Source: Trichostrongylus colubriformis (Eukaryota; Nematoda; Chromadorea; Rhabditida; Trichostrongylidae). Taken from it: a stretch of 64,000 nucleotides of DNA. Below the pieces are notes generated by a model. The model was not told the origin of the DNA. It ran no database searches and saw only the letters and a program-made list of their open reading frames with translations. Every line of letters starts with the position of its first letter. Positions within the stretch are counted from its first letter, which is position 1. A program made the translations under genes and the position numbers. Shown one piece after another: positions 1 through 11,600 of the stretch. The DNA is taken from positions 27,773,686-27,837,685 of the forward strand of contig OZ022261.1 of NCBI GenBank assembly GCA_963978905.1, written 5' to 3'.

Positions 1-1052
1 AGCGGCTCATTTATCGTGGTCATCATTGAAGGGAAAAAGTCCACAGACGCGCAACATGAAAAAATGGGGAGCAACACAAAGTGAGAAAAACACTTTACTT
101 CTGACTTTTGAAACTTTTGAAAATTTCGGAATGCTGAATCGTCGTTGTTTTGGGAACAAAGAGTTGTTTAGCCAGTCAGTCAGTTTAGTCACTTGAACAA
201 CAGCGTATTCTACTTCAGCGTCAAGTGGACATTCTCTTCACGTAGTTCCTCAATTGAAGTTAGAGAGTTCAAAGGTGCTTCAACAGGTATTTGAAGTAAG
301 TTGTCAACAGAGCCAGCTTTTCTGACCTTGTCCGGGAGCTGAAGAATTGTTATGACATTTTGTGCTCGCTGCAAGAACTTGTTCAGAAATTACGGTTTCA
401 TACTCTTAACATGACATTCGTAACATTATTTTTCCGAATACCATAAGCCCCGGCTACAGTTTAATACATTAACTAAGCTAATTCAATAGCGATTTTCCGT
501 TCTTTAATATTTTCCTGTGTTATGCTTGTTCCTTACGCAATTAGGCGATGCATGATGAGTGATAGAAAACCTCAATTTTCTGGGACCATTATCGTTTTTC
601 TTCTTTTTTTCGTCATAAATTTCACCCTTTGAATGTTCGCATACATTTCATGTGCATTGTGGTTATCTATTGCTTTGCTGCAACACCTATTTTGTTTTGT
701 TCTTTTTGTAGGCGTCATCTTAGATCTGTAGAAATGGCAGAGGCAGGCTGATACATCTGATGCGGTAAGGCTGAAACTTATTTTTGCAAGTGTAAATGCT
801 GCCTTGAGATTTGTTGCTTGGATTCCCAAATTGTCGCGTCGAATCACTACTGACGGCTAAGAGGAGGGAAGTGCATTATCAATTCCCACTGATATTTTGC
901 CATCGATTGATCAGGGCGCACGATCATACTTTCTTTGAATTCCAGTCAAATTTGTTTGAATAATTCTTTCTGCATGATGGGAGTCAAACGTTTTTGTGCT
1001 TTTCATGAAATTGGGAATCCCTAGCTCTTCTGTAGGCTCGGTAATAACGTCT
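1..1052. other. No supported gene
   Basis: AT-rich, with short frames only. Nothing recognised. Confidence 0.6.
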
Positions 1053-1640
1053 AAAGGAATTGTACCCGGAAAAATGAATTTCTGTGTTACAAATATCTTC
1101 ATGTTGTTTTTCTTGAATTGAAGGCCGCATGCGAACTTTCACGCGAAAAAGAGAGAATCTGGCAAAGACACAGCTCTTCAAAGCCCCTTCCGAGTAGGTG
1201 CCCGCTTCGTCGTTCGCCGAGGTTAAAGGCATATTCCGCGCTCGCTATGGGTGGAGTAACCAATTGACTCTCCATTGGTTGTCAGCGGTTGGTAGGCGGT
1301 CTCTCCACAATAGGGCGAGGAGAGACCGCTTTCAAAACGCCGACAACCAATGGAGAGTCAATTGGTTACTCCACCCATAGCGAGCGCGGAATATGCCTTT
1401 AAAGACACATAGCAAGAAGAGAAAATAACGTAGACAGTCCCACTCTTCGGCTGCGACCGCGGCGGACGATGGGGCATGCACATACTCAGAGGCCCCGCCC
1501 CGTCGTCAGCCATTTCGAGGATTTGTATCTCAGCCGGATCACACCTTTCCGTGGGAAACTTTGCATGCGGCTCTTATTAAGCGAACAACAGGAACATATG
1601 GGTGACAGAGGAACTCATTTTTCGTGCGCGACTTCTTTAG
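1053..1640. repeat. Foldback repeat, AAAGGAATCGTCC family, copy 1 (interrupted)
   Basis: The left end, AAAGGAATTGTACCCGG, and the right end, ...TTTTTCGTGCGCGACTTCTTTA, are inverted relatives. Both inner arms carry a CGCATGC...TTTC segment. The middle is GC-rich (GACCGCGGCGGACGA). The palindrome at 1223-1402 is inserted in it. Confidence 0.65.
1223..1402. mobile_element. TTAA-flanked, nearly full-length palindromic foldback element
   Basis: TTAA is followed by AGGCATATTCCGCGCTCGC, and the right half is its complement ending GGAATATGCCT then TTAA. Almost the whole 172-bp body folds on itself, with only a short loop near 1305-1325. It is inserted in a larger repeat (1053-1640). Confidence 0.8.
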
Positions 1641-4612
1641 AGGAAACGAGAAAATATATGCCTTTTTCTCTTCGGGTACTTTTCTTTTTTTCTTGGTTCC
1701 TTTTCCCATTTCTGTACAGCTTTCGAATCCTGGCAGAGAGTGTTGGTTAGCGAGCTAATTTATGTAGTCACTCTGGGGCTACGGGATCACTAATATGCCG
1801 AACAGTATGGAGTCGCCTTTTGCGGCAAAAAGCTCTCTGTTAGAACAAGTCATAGGAAATCTAGCTGTTATAGGTGTTCATAATGCATATGTGTGTGCAA
1901 TAAAGAAATCTACGACCCACACCGTTAGAGGTAATGAATGACTGAGAAGTATGTTAGCTGCAAATGAAATGGCCCTTTATAAAGAATCTGTGACGAAGTT
2001 CTTGCTGAAGAAGCTCGCGCTGTAGTATTCATCGCGGGCAACTCTGTCTGCATTTCCGTCCTGCGGCTTCTGCTGGCCGAGTTGCTGTGGAGGCGGAGCA
2101 TCGTCCGCGGTTGATAGGCCTGACTGCTTCAACCGTCTGCATCGCTCTTTTCAGCAATACGAAGTGAAGCCTCCAACAGGGTAATGTGAGGCGATTCCTC
2201 TGACTTTTCATCCTTTTGATCCATCATTTCTCCATTGTTGCACTTTTTTGACCCACACTTTCATGTTTCTTTATCGGTCAAAAATGTCTGTCTTTGAAGA
2301 GCCACACTGTTGTACCCGCTGGTCAGTGCAGTGGAACCCACCTTACCCATACCGCCCTCACCACCCGTTCCGTCCTACTGTAAGGACCCAATTTTTCGAA
2401 TGCTGCTTTATCAGTTTTGTCGTGAATCTGATATGAAGTAGTCTTATCAATTTCCTAAAATTACCCAAGATCTCTCGACTTTGTTACAGGAGCGTTAGAA
2501 ATGACTGACTGCTGAGACCTCTTCGAACTTCAATTCGAAAAAAAAGACAGCGTACTTAGTGTAGGGTATTAGACTTTCCATTTATAGGGAAGAAAGTCTA
2601 ATGCATAAGTGAACTAGAACAAACTCACGAATATGGTGAGCAGTTGAGCGAATTTCCACTCGTCAATTTCCTCTCGAAGTTCTTTGTAATTCTGCGACCT
2701 ATCATTAGAGCACACCCAACCATCGAAGAAAATGGCAGCATAGGTACCACCCCCTCCCTTACAGAGGACCTAAATACAATCTCTCCATTCCACACCTAAA
2801 CAACATACAATTTCAGTAACTATTACATAGTATCACTAAGTATATTGCTACTGTAATTTTTATGTTAATCACACAAGTTCATTCACATTCCGGGTCAGCT
2901 GACGGCACGTTCCGTTTATCATGTAGCTTGGGACCATTGCTGATTTCTGCAATTACAACCCCCTTTCGAGGAATCCTCGACTCCCGGCGTACCCTGCCCT
3001 ATCACTCATTCCTTTTGAAAATACTCGATCAATCTCGACTACAGAGAACAGCTGACTATGCCAAACAGGTCAACAGTATCTAAAAGCATTAGGTCGCATT
3101 CTCGTGACAGTTGTTGGTGTCACCTTGGCTCAGCTTCTTGGGCGGTCCAACATTTTCACAGTTCCTAAGCCTTCATTGAACCTAATTGCATTTTCGGTTT
3201 CACAGAGACGGCTTTGTAAGCGTTTATGTGTCGGGCATTCGTAGCATCTGGAAAGGGTCGTCCACATATGGTATAAGAAATGAGTCTTATTTGTCTATGA
3301 AGTGCTCCAGCTTAAACGATCCAGTAACTGGAGAAACCCCCTTGAACACATCACAGTTTTACACTCACGCCCTCTCCACACCCACCCAGCACTTTCACAT
3401 TGACTATGTAAAATCGTTACTCGGTCTTCTCTATTGATCTTACCACTCTAATCAATAATTATAATCGAACAATGAGAGCTTCTTCCAGTTTTACTGAATA
3501 ACTCTTTCAAATATAACCGTTTCATTCAGCAGACATCCGCTTTTTATAGCTTCCGCTATGAGACTGCTCGATTACGCTGGGCCCACCTGTCCCATTCGGC
3601 CTTCCGAAATACTCATTTCGTTGGATTTATGTCTTTATTTGCTACATACCTGGTTTGTGTACGAGAATTCCGCTCTGGAAGCTCTATGGAAGTGGCGATC
3701 GCGCAAATTCAAGCGGCTGTTCAGCTGATGCCGGCGACACTAACTGCTGTCACACCCCATCATATGAGTCGTGTTCAAAGCACTTTCTGTCGCGTGAATG
3801 GGCTTTTTTACGGCTGACTACGGGCTATACACACCATGAAATCCACTCCTAACATTTTCATTTTCGGTTGGCTTACCTTTCAAGGCGGGGAAACATGCTT
3901 AATCACGTGTTCGCCTAGTTGCCTGATGGAGGGCTTCCTTCGACTTTCTGCTGTGTGCATTTGCTCGTTCAGAACTGCGGTTTACACAAATCCAGTGGGG
4001 GATTTTTTGCCGAACCGCCAGCCTAGATACATCTCCGGCCCTTCCGCGATATTGTTATCAACAACTCTTGCCGTGCTTGATTCCTCTCTGCCACTTCATC
4101 AAGAGCTAACTTATAAAGTGACTTATAGCTCTAATATTTCAGGTAAATAACTCGATTTGCAATCAGTCATCTCTTGCAAGCTTTCTTAACACCTTAAACT
4201 AATATATTCACTCCTTTTTTGATTCATTCTCATTGTTATGTGAGCCAAAAACCCTTTTTGAGTACGCAGTGCTAGTTTCATTCCATACAACAACTAAAAT
4301 TTATATTTGCATAAGTTTTTGTGAAAGTCATTAGCAAGCATATCGCTTCATTTTGAATAACTTCTCGGTCGGTTTTCTGCACAGCGCCCACCCCAGTGCT
4401 AGCTTGTCCCGAGAATCTTCGGCAGGTGGGTCGTATTTTGCTTGGCCGGCAAGGGGGGTCGTATCTGATGCGGTGTATGTTGTAACTTTTCTTCAGATCT
4501 CCATCGGTTTGTACATACCTGCCCTTGAACGCTAGCGGAGGGGGTCTTATTGCAAAGAATTTTACAAGGGCAGGAGAGGAGGTTGCACTATGCAAAAGGT
4601 TTGATCGACACG
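1641..4612. other. No supported gene
   Basis: Frames up to 105 codons without recognisable content or convincing splice borders. A repeat fragment of the C-rich family (2955-3000) is present. Confidence 0.55.
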
Positions 4613-4760
4613 ATGGTTGGTTCAGTGCTGATTCTCGATTTATTTTCGGAGAGCTCTTGCTCCATTACTGTTGACGGTAGAAGCAATTTCTACCGGGCTT
4701 TGATTATACTTGTGATATGTGTAACACAACCCTATAATGGATACAGCAACGAAAATTCAG
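4613..4760 (+). CDS. Candidate signal-peptide exon of the integrin-beta-like gene
   Basis: An ATG at 4613 opens a frame containing RALIILVICVTQ, a plausible hydrophobic signal core, and ending AACGAAAATTCAG before GTAGGT. It ends with one base (G) of a codon, exactly the phase the exon at 8507 needs, and would restore a Gly. Against it: the intron would be about 3.7 kb, the hydrophobic stretch lies about 28 residues in from this ATG, and the last 30 bases and the donor lie in one arm of a foldback repeat (4731-4985). A different first exon is quite possible. Confidence 0.3.
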
Positions 4761-4985
4761 GTAGGTCACTCATCTCCCACAGTAACCCTGACGTCAATTA
4801 AAACGCTCTTAGCTCAAACCTGGGAAGGGAAGGAGCCTCGACAACGGTAAGAATTTGCATCTCCCCACAATTGCATCTTCCCACACAAGAAGGATAATCC
4901 ATGGTCAAAAACATTTTTATTGACGTCAGGGTTACTGTAGGGGACGAGTGACCGCCCTGAATTTTTGTTCAACTATTATGGGTAG
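4731..4985. repeat. Foldback repeat overlapping the candidate first exon
   Basis: CCCTATAATGG...GAAAATTCAGGTAGGTCACT...TAACCCTGACGTCA on the left is the roughly 80% complement of 4919-4985 on the right. It resembles a small non-autonomous transposon. Confidence 0.65.
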
Positions 4986-5632
4986 ATAGTGTCATGTGAC
5001 ATTTGTGGTGCTGCAATCTAAGAGAATATTCGTCACCAGCCACCAGCTGATGGTCCAGAATGGAAATTCCGACGGAGTATATTTTTAGGAAGTCAAGGAG
5101 TGTTGCTCAATCCACGTTTTTAACGACAAAGCGCATGTGTGTTATGTGTAATTGCGTATTGGTATCTTTTCGACACGACATGTAAAGAATGCACTTTGTG
5201 TTACACTTGGATGAGTGTGTGTAAATTGGAATTCTTGAAGTAAACAAAGCAACAATTCGGAAAGTCAATCAGATTCCATCAAACCTGCAGTACCTAACAG
5301 CATGTCGATCCATCATAAAATGTTATCCAACGAAATTCATGTACACTCCGGAAAGAAACGTATCGTAACGATCTGAAGGAAGAACTTTTTTCAAAAGCCA
5401 AACAGCTGTCACCTAGTGATATGAATTCAGCAGGAATGAAATTCATCAAATCTTTGGAAGCTGCTCCTTTGTTGCCCATTTTTCAGATCAACTGATCGAT
5501 AGCAGGGTCAGCATCCATCATGGCAAAGCGTGCGTTTCTGCAACGTATGAGAGTTTTCTCAATTTATTCAAGGAAGTCTTGAGGTCCACGTGCGTACTCT
5601 CGCTTCGGAAATCGCAGCCCGGCGTGCGAGCT

Positions 5633-5797
5633 ACAGTCCATTTGGGAGCGCCTGGCAGGGCGAGGCCTGCGGACTTGGTTGGACGTGTCGAACTCTCTCA
5701 CTCTCGCCAGTACTCTCACTCTCGCCAGTACTATCACTCTCGCCACTCACCCAAGTCCGTGGGCCACGCCCTGCCAGGCGTTGGGAAATCGACTGTG
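5633..5797. repeat. CTGGCAGGGCG foldback element, copy 1
   Basis: ACAGTCCATTTGGGAGCGCC / CTGGCAGGGCGAGGCC on the left is matched by its complement ending GAAATCGACTGT on the right. The loop holds near-tandem CTCTCACTCTCGCCAGTA units. Confidence 0.75.
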
Positions 5798-5937
5798 TAT
5801 AGGGGTGCCGTATGTCAGGTCTCACAGCGATTCCGGTGCTCTGAGTCTTATTTTATGCCTAGGACAGTTTTATGTGGTTAATTTGTTAAGGCATACTTTT
5901 TTATGTAGTACTCTACAATGAAGGCCAATCACTCAGG

Positions 5938-6113
5938 TAACGTATGCATAAGGTCGCGTCCCCCCCGTCACTCCCTGCCGCTGGCATCGCAAAGTATGAA
6001 CGCGGCCTAATCTTTTCAAGAATCAGCCACATATGACGCCTCCAGTTCGCATTTATCGCGTCTGATGCCGCATGCTACGGTGCGAATCCCTGACGTAAGG
6101 GCATACGTTCTTT
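5938..6113. repeat. Small diverged foldback copy of the same family
   Basis: AACGTATGCATAAGGTCGCG on the left is matched by the complement of GACGTAAGGGCATACGTT on the right. Confidence 0.4.
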
Positions 6114-8216
6114 AAGCCGTGGTTGCCTACAATTGTACCGCGTGTATTTTAGTTGCCATTTTTCCTGTCGTATTGTAATAAGGTACTGGAGGACAGTGTG
6201 GTTAATCACTGGAGAACCATCAATTTAGTCAATATTCTCAGTGGTGCAACGTAGATGCACGTCAAAAGGGTCCAACTGGTCACTGGTCCGCGCGAAATGG
6301 GTCATCGCGAGCGGCGATTTCTTTGCTGGTCCCGTTGCGAATTTGCCCAATTTACAGCGGGACCCATGAGGCACCTGTCGTGCGTGATGACGCGGTCGCG
6401 CGGCTAGTTGGACCCTTCTGTCGCAGAGAGGCTTCTTCCTTTCCATCTTTCTTCAGAGCAGACGAACCTTCCAAAGTCTTACAAGGCTCTCCTCTGATTT
6501 ATTATCCACCTAGCTCCCCACTGCACTGTAAAACTTATGAAGTGAGTTTATTGACATGTCCCCTCCCCTCCACTGACCAGAATCAACCAGCAAGGAGGTG
6601 TCATTGTAGCTGACAACGTTGGCACTCACAGCTGTCGATCATGTTCGCTCAAGATAAGCTGACTAACAACGGCCGCTTCGTACCCTTGCCGCTAGTCATG
6701 ACTGCTGTATCATGAGCAGTGGTCAACTGACGTGGTCCGGTAAACACAACTCAGACGGCCCTACGAATTGCACCAAATCGTAGTATCATCAATCTTTGGC
6801 CTGTTAGTGATTCACGTTTGATTCGTACGCACCCCCCAAACACCACCGCCACTTTTTTTCAGTTGGCTGGTAGTACTACATCATTCTCATAGTAGTATAG
6901 TGTAAGACATGTGCTACAGACGATACAGAGGGCGGGGGGGGGGGGGGGTGGGGGGAGGAAAGCGGTCACAACAAGCGATAGCTGATCTGTGAGGGTGGGT
7001 GGGGATTGTATATGTTTGCATGGCTTCATCTTCACTGATCATGTACCTCATCTTTCTTGATGATCCTTCTCTGTGATACTCTCATGTATTCGTAGATACT
7101 TTGAGATACTTCGAAGTATTGAAGCTCACATGATGCTCACACCACTTCGCCACTCACCATTCTTTAGTGAAACTTCCTTGAAGTGCTGCGAGCACTTATG
7201 GAACCCAGTCTGCTTCGGTGTGAAAGGAAGGGCTCAGAGCAGGGCCATTGTTTGAGAAGTCCTGCAACCATAGTAGTAGTTGTTGTGTTCATGTACGACA
7301 CTAGTAGTACTATACTTTAATGCTTTCATAACTCAGTGATATCGTCATCTTCGCCCTCACTCCCGCTTTCGTTGTGGATTCAAACTCTGAGAGGCTCTCA
7401 GAATCCCTCAGGGCTTTGTCGGTCCAGATCAATGGCCCTGGTCATGAAAGATTTCTTTTTTTCGGTGCTGAACATCATGAAGCGAACGTATCGCATTGAG
7501 CCCCTAATAACTGCCCGGAACAGCAGAAAAAGTGGAAAAGCACATGAAATCCCCGTTCTCATAATCAGTCAAGCCCTGCGGCATATACTAAAAGCTGAGT
7601 CATTGGGCGGTGTCTTTAAAGCTTCTACAAGCCACCACCTCCACATCCTTCAAACACACACACCTCCACAGATCCGCATGTGTGATTTCGTATTATAACT
7701 GCCACCTGTATGGATGCTTATTAGGCCCTCGTTGGTCGTTGCCATCGCTTCGTTAGCATTGTGCGTTCAAGAGATTTGCCGCGTTTACGCTCACTAAAGT
7801 ACAGCTATACACGTGCAGTGCTGGTCATTCTGTCCGAATCACCACATTCAGTTGTTCCATTGAAGTTCATGACTAATCACTATGTTACGTGGCTATTCAA
7901 GTAGTCATGCTTCAACGGGAAATCATCGTACCTCTACGGCAAACGTTTCCCCGTTAGCACCGGAAATATCCTCAAAAAAAGACCGTATACTCATTTACAC
8001 AGGAAGCGCAATTGCTGGAAATTACACGCTTCAGCATCACTACTTGTCGGTAAGACGGATTAGTCTTCAGAGGGCACAGCTGGCGGTCAAACTAGTTTAT
8101 CTGAAAGATTTTCTCCATTACACACTATATTCTAGTCATTCGGGTTCTGGTTCGAGCAAATAAATTTTCTTCCGTTCCAAAGTCTCGAACGAACTTTTCT
8201 CTGAATTTTTTCCGTT
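6114..8216. other. Probable intron or intergenic DNA
   Basis: If 4613-4760 is the first exon, this is intron. It holds a poly-G run, a TTTAAAG-type repeat end near 7612, and unrecognised frames at 6323-6613 and 7336-7698. Confidence 0.5.
6933..6956 (+). repeat. Poly-G run
   Basis: A 15-base G run followed by TGGGGGG. Similar runs are at 23823-23836 (14 G) and 27329-27346 (18 G). Confidence 0.9.
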
Positions 8217-8459
8217 TCATATGCCTCCTTCCTTCGCTAGTCTCTCGCAGATCGTGTTGACCACCGTTTCTCTTTTGTACTGGTACCGAATTCTACTCGA
8301 GTGATTATGAGAAGCCAACTTGCAGTATTTTTGGATGAAACGGTAATTTTCAGATATAAACAGTCGCCTTTCTATAGACACCAATGCGGCTTTCACTTCT
8401 TCTACTTCCAATCTTCTTGCAACTATGTAAGCACTTATGATCATTTTTTGCTGCTTCAA
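8217..8459 (-). CDS. Unassigned minus-strand open frame, about 80 codons
   Basis: The frame has protein-like composition (for example EVEEVKAALVSIERRLFI and RETVVNTICERLAKEGG) and ends in TGA at 8217. An internal ATG at 8441 would give 75 residues. It lies just upstream of and antisense to the PSI exon. No family was recognised. Confidence 0.18.
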   Translation of the reverse strand: MKQQKMIISAYIVARRLEVEEVKAALVSIERRLFISENYRFIQKYCKLASHNHSSRIRYQYKRETVVNTICERLAKEGGI

Positions 8460-8506
8460 ACTTTTTATAACTCACAATCGTAGGAAAAAAATGGAAAAAA
8501 ATTCAG

Positions 8507-8610
8507 GCTTTTGCGATGATGCCACCCAGTTATGTGGATCACTGGAAGCTCAAACTAGTTGCGGTCAATGTATTAAACAACATCCAGATTGCGCATGGTG
8601 TCGGGATCCG
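8507..8610 (+). CDS. Integrin-beta-like gene: PSI-domain exon
   Basis: The exon follows an ATTCAG acceptor and ends before GTGAGA. It enters with two bases completing a split Gly codon and leaves in phase 0. It encodes the cysteine-rich start of a PSI domain, including CGQCIKQHPDCAWC, which matches the N-terminal PSI core of integrin beta chains (CxxCIxxxPxCAWC). No signal peptide is encoded here, so at least one exon lies upstream. Confidence 0.85.
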
Positions 8611-11600
8611 GTGAGATATATGAATTCAATTTAAGTTTCACCTGAAATTCATGAGCGATACGTGGGTCATCGCTCAGAAGTCGGAAGTCATGACAAATGT
8701 ACATGGACAAGAAATAATATCACATCATAAACGCTTCTCGAGTCCAGTAATCCCTGTCGGTGGACAACTTTTCTTAAATCTCTCGGCCTGAGGGGATTTC
8801 AAAGAGATATCCTTACGATGGAACAGACGCTAACAGTGGAGCTCAATGAGTTAAACTCTCAAATTCCCTGTCTCCTCACATTTCGCTTCGTCAGGATTGC
8901 TGTGCTCACTCGCTAGAATTCTTGGTAGGGTTCCTCACAGGAACCTGGATTCTGCTCCGATCCTACTACACAGACTAGAAAGTAACGGACCATGCCATCT
9001 GGACTACCGGAGGATAATGAGACGATCAGTACCATACACTTTCACCATGTTTCAATCGTGAACGGTGGAGAAATGCAATCATTCAAACCCTGAACGGATG
9101 CCTCCTTTTTGTGCAAAAATTTGCCCACTAACTCAATGCCTCACCACTGAGTCACTGCTCTTTTCGAACGTTAATTATAAAACGTTTGAGATTTGAAGCT
9201 AAGTCCCTGCAGTTAATTTTTCTTGAGTTCCTTGAGTTCGGTTTCTCTCGACTCCTCAAAGTCTGAGTTCAGTAAACCGGTAGCAGCTCCAACTATACTC
9301 AAACTTCCTCGTTGGAATGCGCTAAACACACATTCAAACTTCTCTGCTGATCTGAGTGAAGGTTAGGTGCAAGAGGTACAACGACGATTTATTGCCGGTG
9401 TGCACTCTGCTTCAGTGAACTCCTAGGCTCGGAAAATGATGTAATAAATTTTTAGCCTGTTCGAAGTGGTGTCAAGTGGCTGGAATTCTGAGTTTAATCT
9501 CTCAAGTGCTTCTATATATGAACATGAAAAAAGGATGTTTTGTGTGAAGTGAAACGGGATCACGGCTGTCTGTCTTGCTGACTCCCACTGATCAAAGGAA
9601 TCGTCCACGGAAAAATGAGTTTTTCTGTTATCCATACATTTATGTTGTATTTGCTTAATGTGGGCTACATGAAAAGTTTCACGCAAAAAATGTCAATCCG
9701 GCTGAGATATTGCACCACAAAGTATCGGCCGGGTGGGCGGGTCCTCCGAGCAAGTGCCCACCCCGTCGTCCGCCACGGTCGGAGACCGTAGGAATAGAAA
9801 GTTACGTGAACAGTCCCCCTCTCAATTCTGAACCGCGGCGTACGGCGGGATAGGGCTTTTACTCGGAGGCCCCACCACCCCGGCCGAGCTGGGGAGCTGA
9901 ATCTTACCCGAATTCCCACTTTTCGCGTGAAACTATGCATGCGGCCCTTATAAGGCAAATACAATATAGATATATGGGTAACAAAAAAACTCATTTTTCC
10001 TTGGACGAGCTCTTCTGTTTTTACCTCAGGCTCGTCCGTTTCTACCCCAGTATTCACGATGCATATTTCAGCACAGCTCCGAACAGAAACGATGTCAAGT
10101 AAGATCGGCATTCAAGACGGAAACGTGCAATCCATCCTATGTCTATTCACCGGCCACTGAAATCCGAATTGGACCACATGTACGTTTTTCAGGGACTATA
10201 TGCCATGGTTTATTTATTTGTCACTACAAATAGGAATGTACTAAAAGTGCTGGGAAGATAGTTCAGTGTAATATGGGTTAAAAGCAGTTTGAGATTGATT
10301 GGTATGGATTCCGCAGTATTCCTCCCCAAGATGAAAAGGAACCTTGGAAATGATCGGTGAATTCGCTTGCTCCAGAAGGTTTCCCCAAATAGGCTGCATA
10401 TGTTCGTAATGACAAATGGGCCTTCACAACAGCTCACATTGCTCGCTTTGTCTGGAATTGGCCATTTCCTTTATGGAAGCTATATTTGGACGGAGAAAAA
10501 GACATTGACAACGCTCGATCGGTTTTCCGTTTTCTTTCATTTCCCATTTTTCTCTGGACCATCAATGCGCATGTAGTATCTCGTTAGGCTTTCAAAAATA
10601 ACCGGCAGCCTCGGCAAATGTGCATGTGAGCTGAACAGAGACTGCCAGAGGGATGTGGGTGTTCTCAGCCGGGCATCATCGTGCACTCGACGAACAACAG
10701 CATCTGGCAGCATAACCGTTCAAGAAAGGCTTATTTAATGATAGCGATGTACGCATGTTAATGTGAAAGTCTGACGAAAGGCAAGACATCGCTATGGGTT
10801 CATTGAGCACAAAGTTAAGATCTGCTGGGTTGACCGCATTCGACTTATGACATTTATAAAGGTACTTGAAATTGCATATTGCAGAATATGCCACTCGGTT
10901 CACCTGGATCCGGAAAGTCGATTGTTCAGCTCGAACCACAACAGGTTGTTCTTCGAATGAAACCAGGTAGGTTCTTGTAAGTAAGTGAATGCTCTGTTGT
11001 GGAATGCTCGTATGCCTTGGAAAAGACTCGGTCGCAATGACCTTATCAATTGTATTGGCTGTGCACCCAGCAGATGAGTTATCTTTTTCTCGAAGCAGAG
11101 GAGCGATGATTTGGCCTCCCATTCGGAATAAAAATGAATGTGCAATGTGGCTGTAAAGGAAAATCGAAATAAAATTGCCAAAAGCTCGGGAGTGGTACCA
11201 CTACTCCCCTATTGAGTGCCATAGCAACATGTTTAGCTTTGCGCCACATCACTGAGTATCGATTGGGGCACTTTGGATCTGCGATGTGTGGCGCACATAC
11301 CTGTCGCGGGATTTGTAAGAGTTGCAACGACGAAACTCCTATACACACAGGGCCCTAAATGATTAGTCTCTTCGCGAAGTGTATCAATCGGCTCTTGCCT
11401 CCTTTTCAGTTTATCTACGTATTTCTCTTCCTGGGTACCTCAGTAATCGTTTCATTGCTTTCAAGACGTTTAGAAGCCTCAATAAAGGCAACAGTTCAAT
11501 GTAAAGGCTCTTTGGGCCAATGGTTAGATTCGACCCTACCAGTAACATTTCATCCTCAACATTTAATAATTAATTTCTTTCCAAGGAGACACATTGACAG

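Noticed and set aside
9665..10111. A 148-codon minus-strand frame
   Set aside because: It falls almost wholly in the foldback repeat at 9599-10008.
10676..11181. Minus-strand open frames of up to 148 codons
   Set aside because: They lie antisense to the hybrid-domain exon at 10885-10966 and have no recognisable content, so they are shadows.
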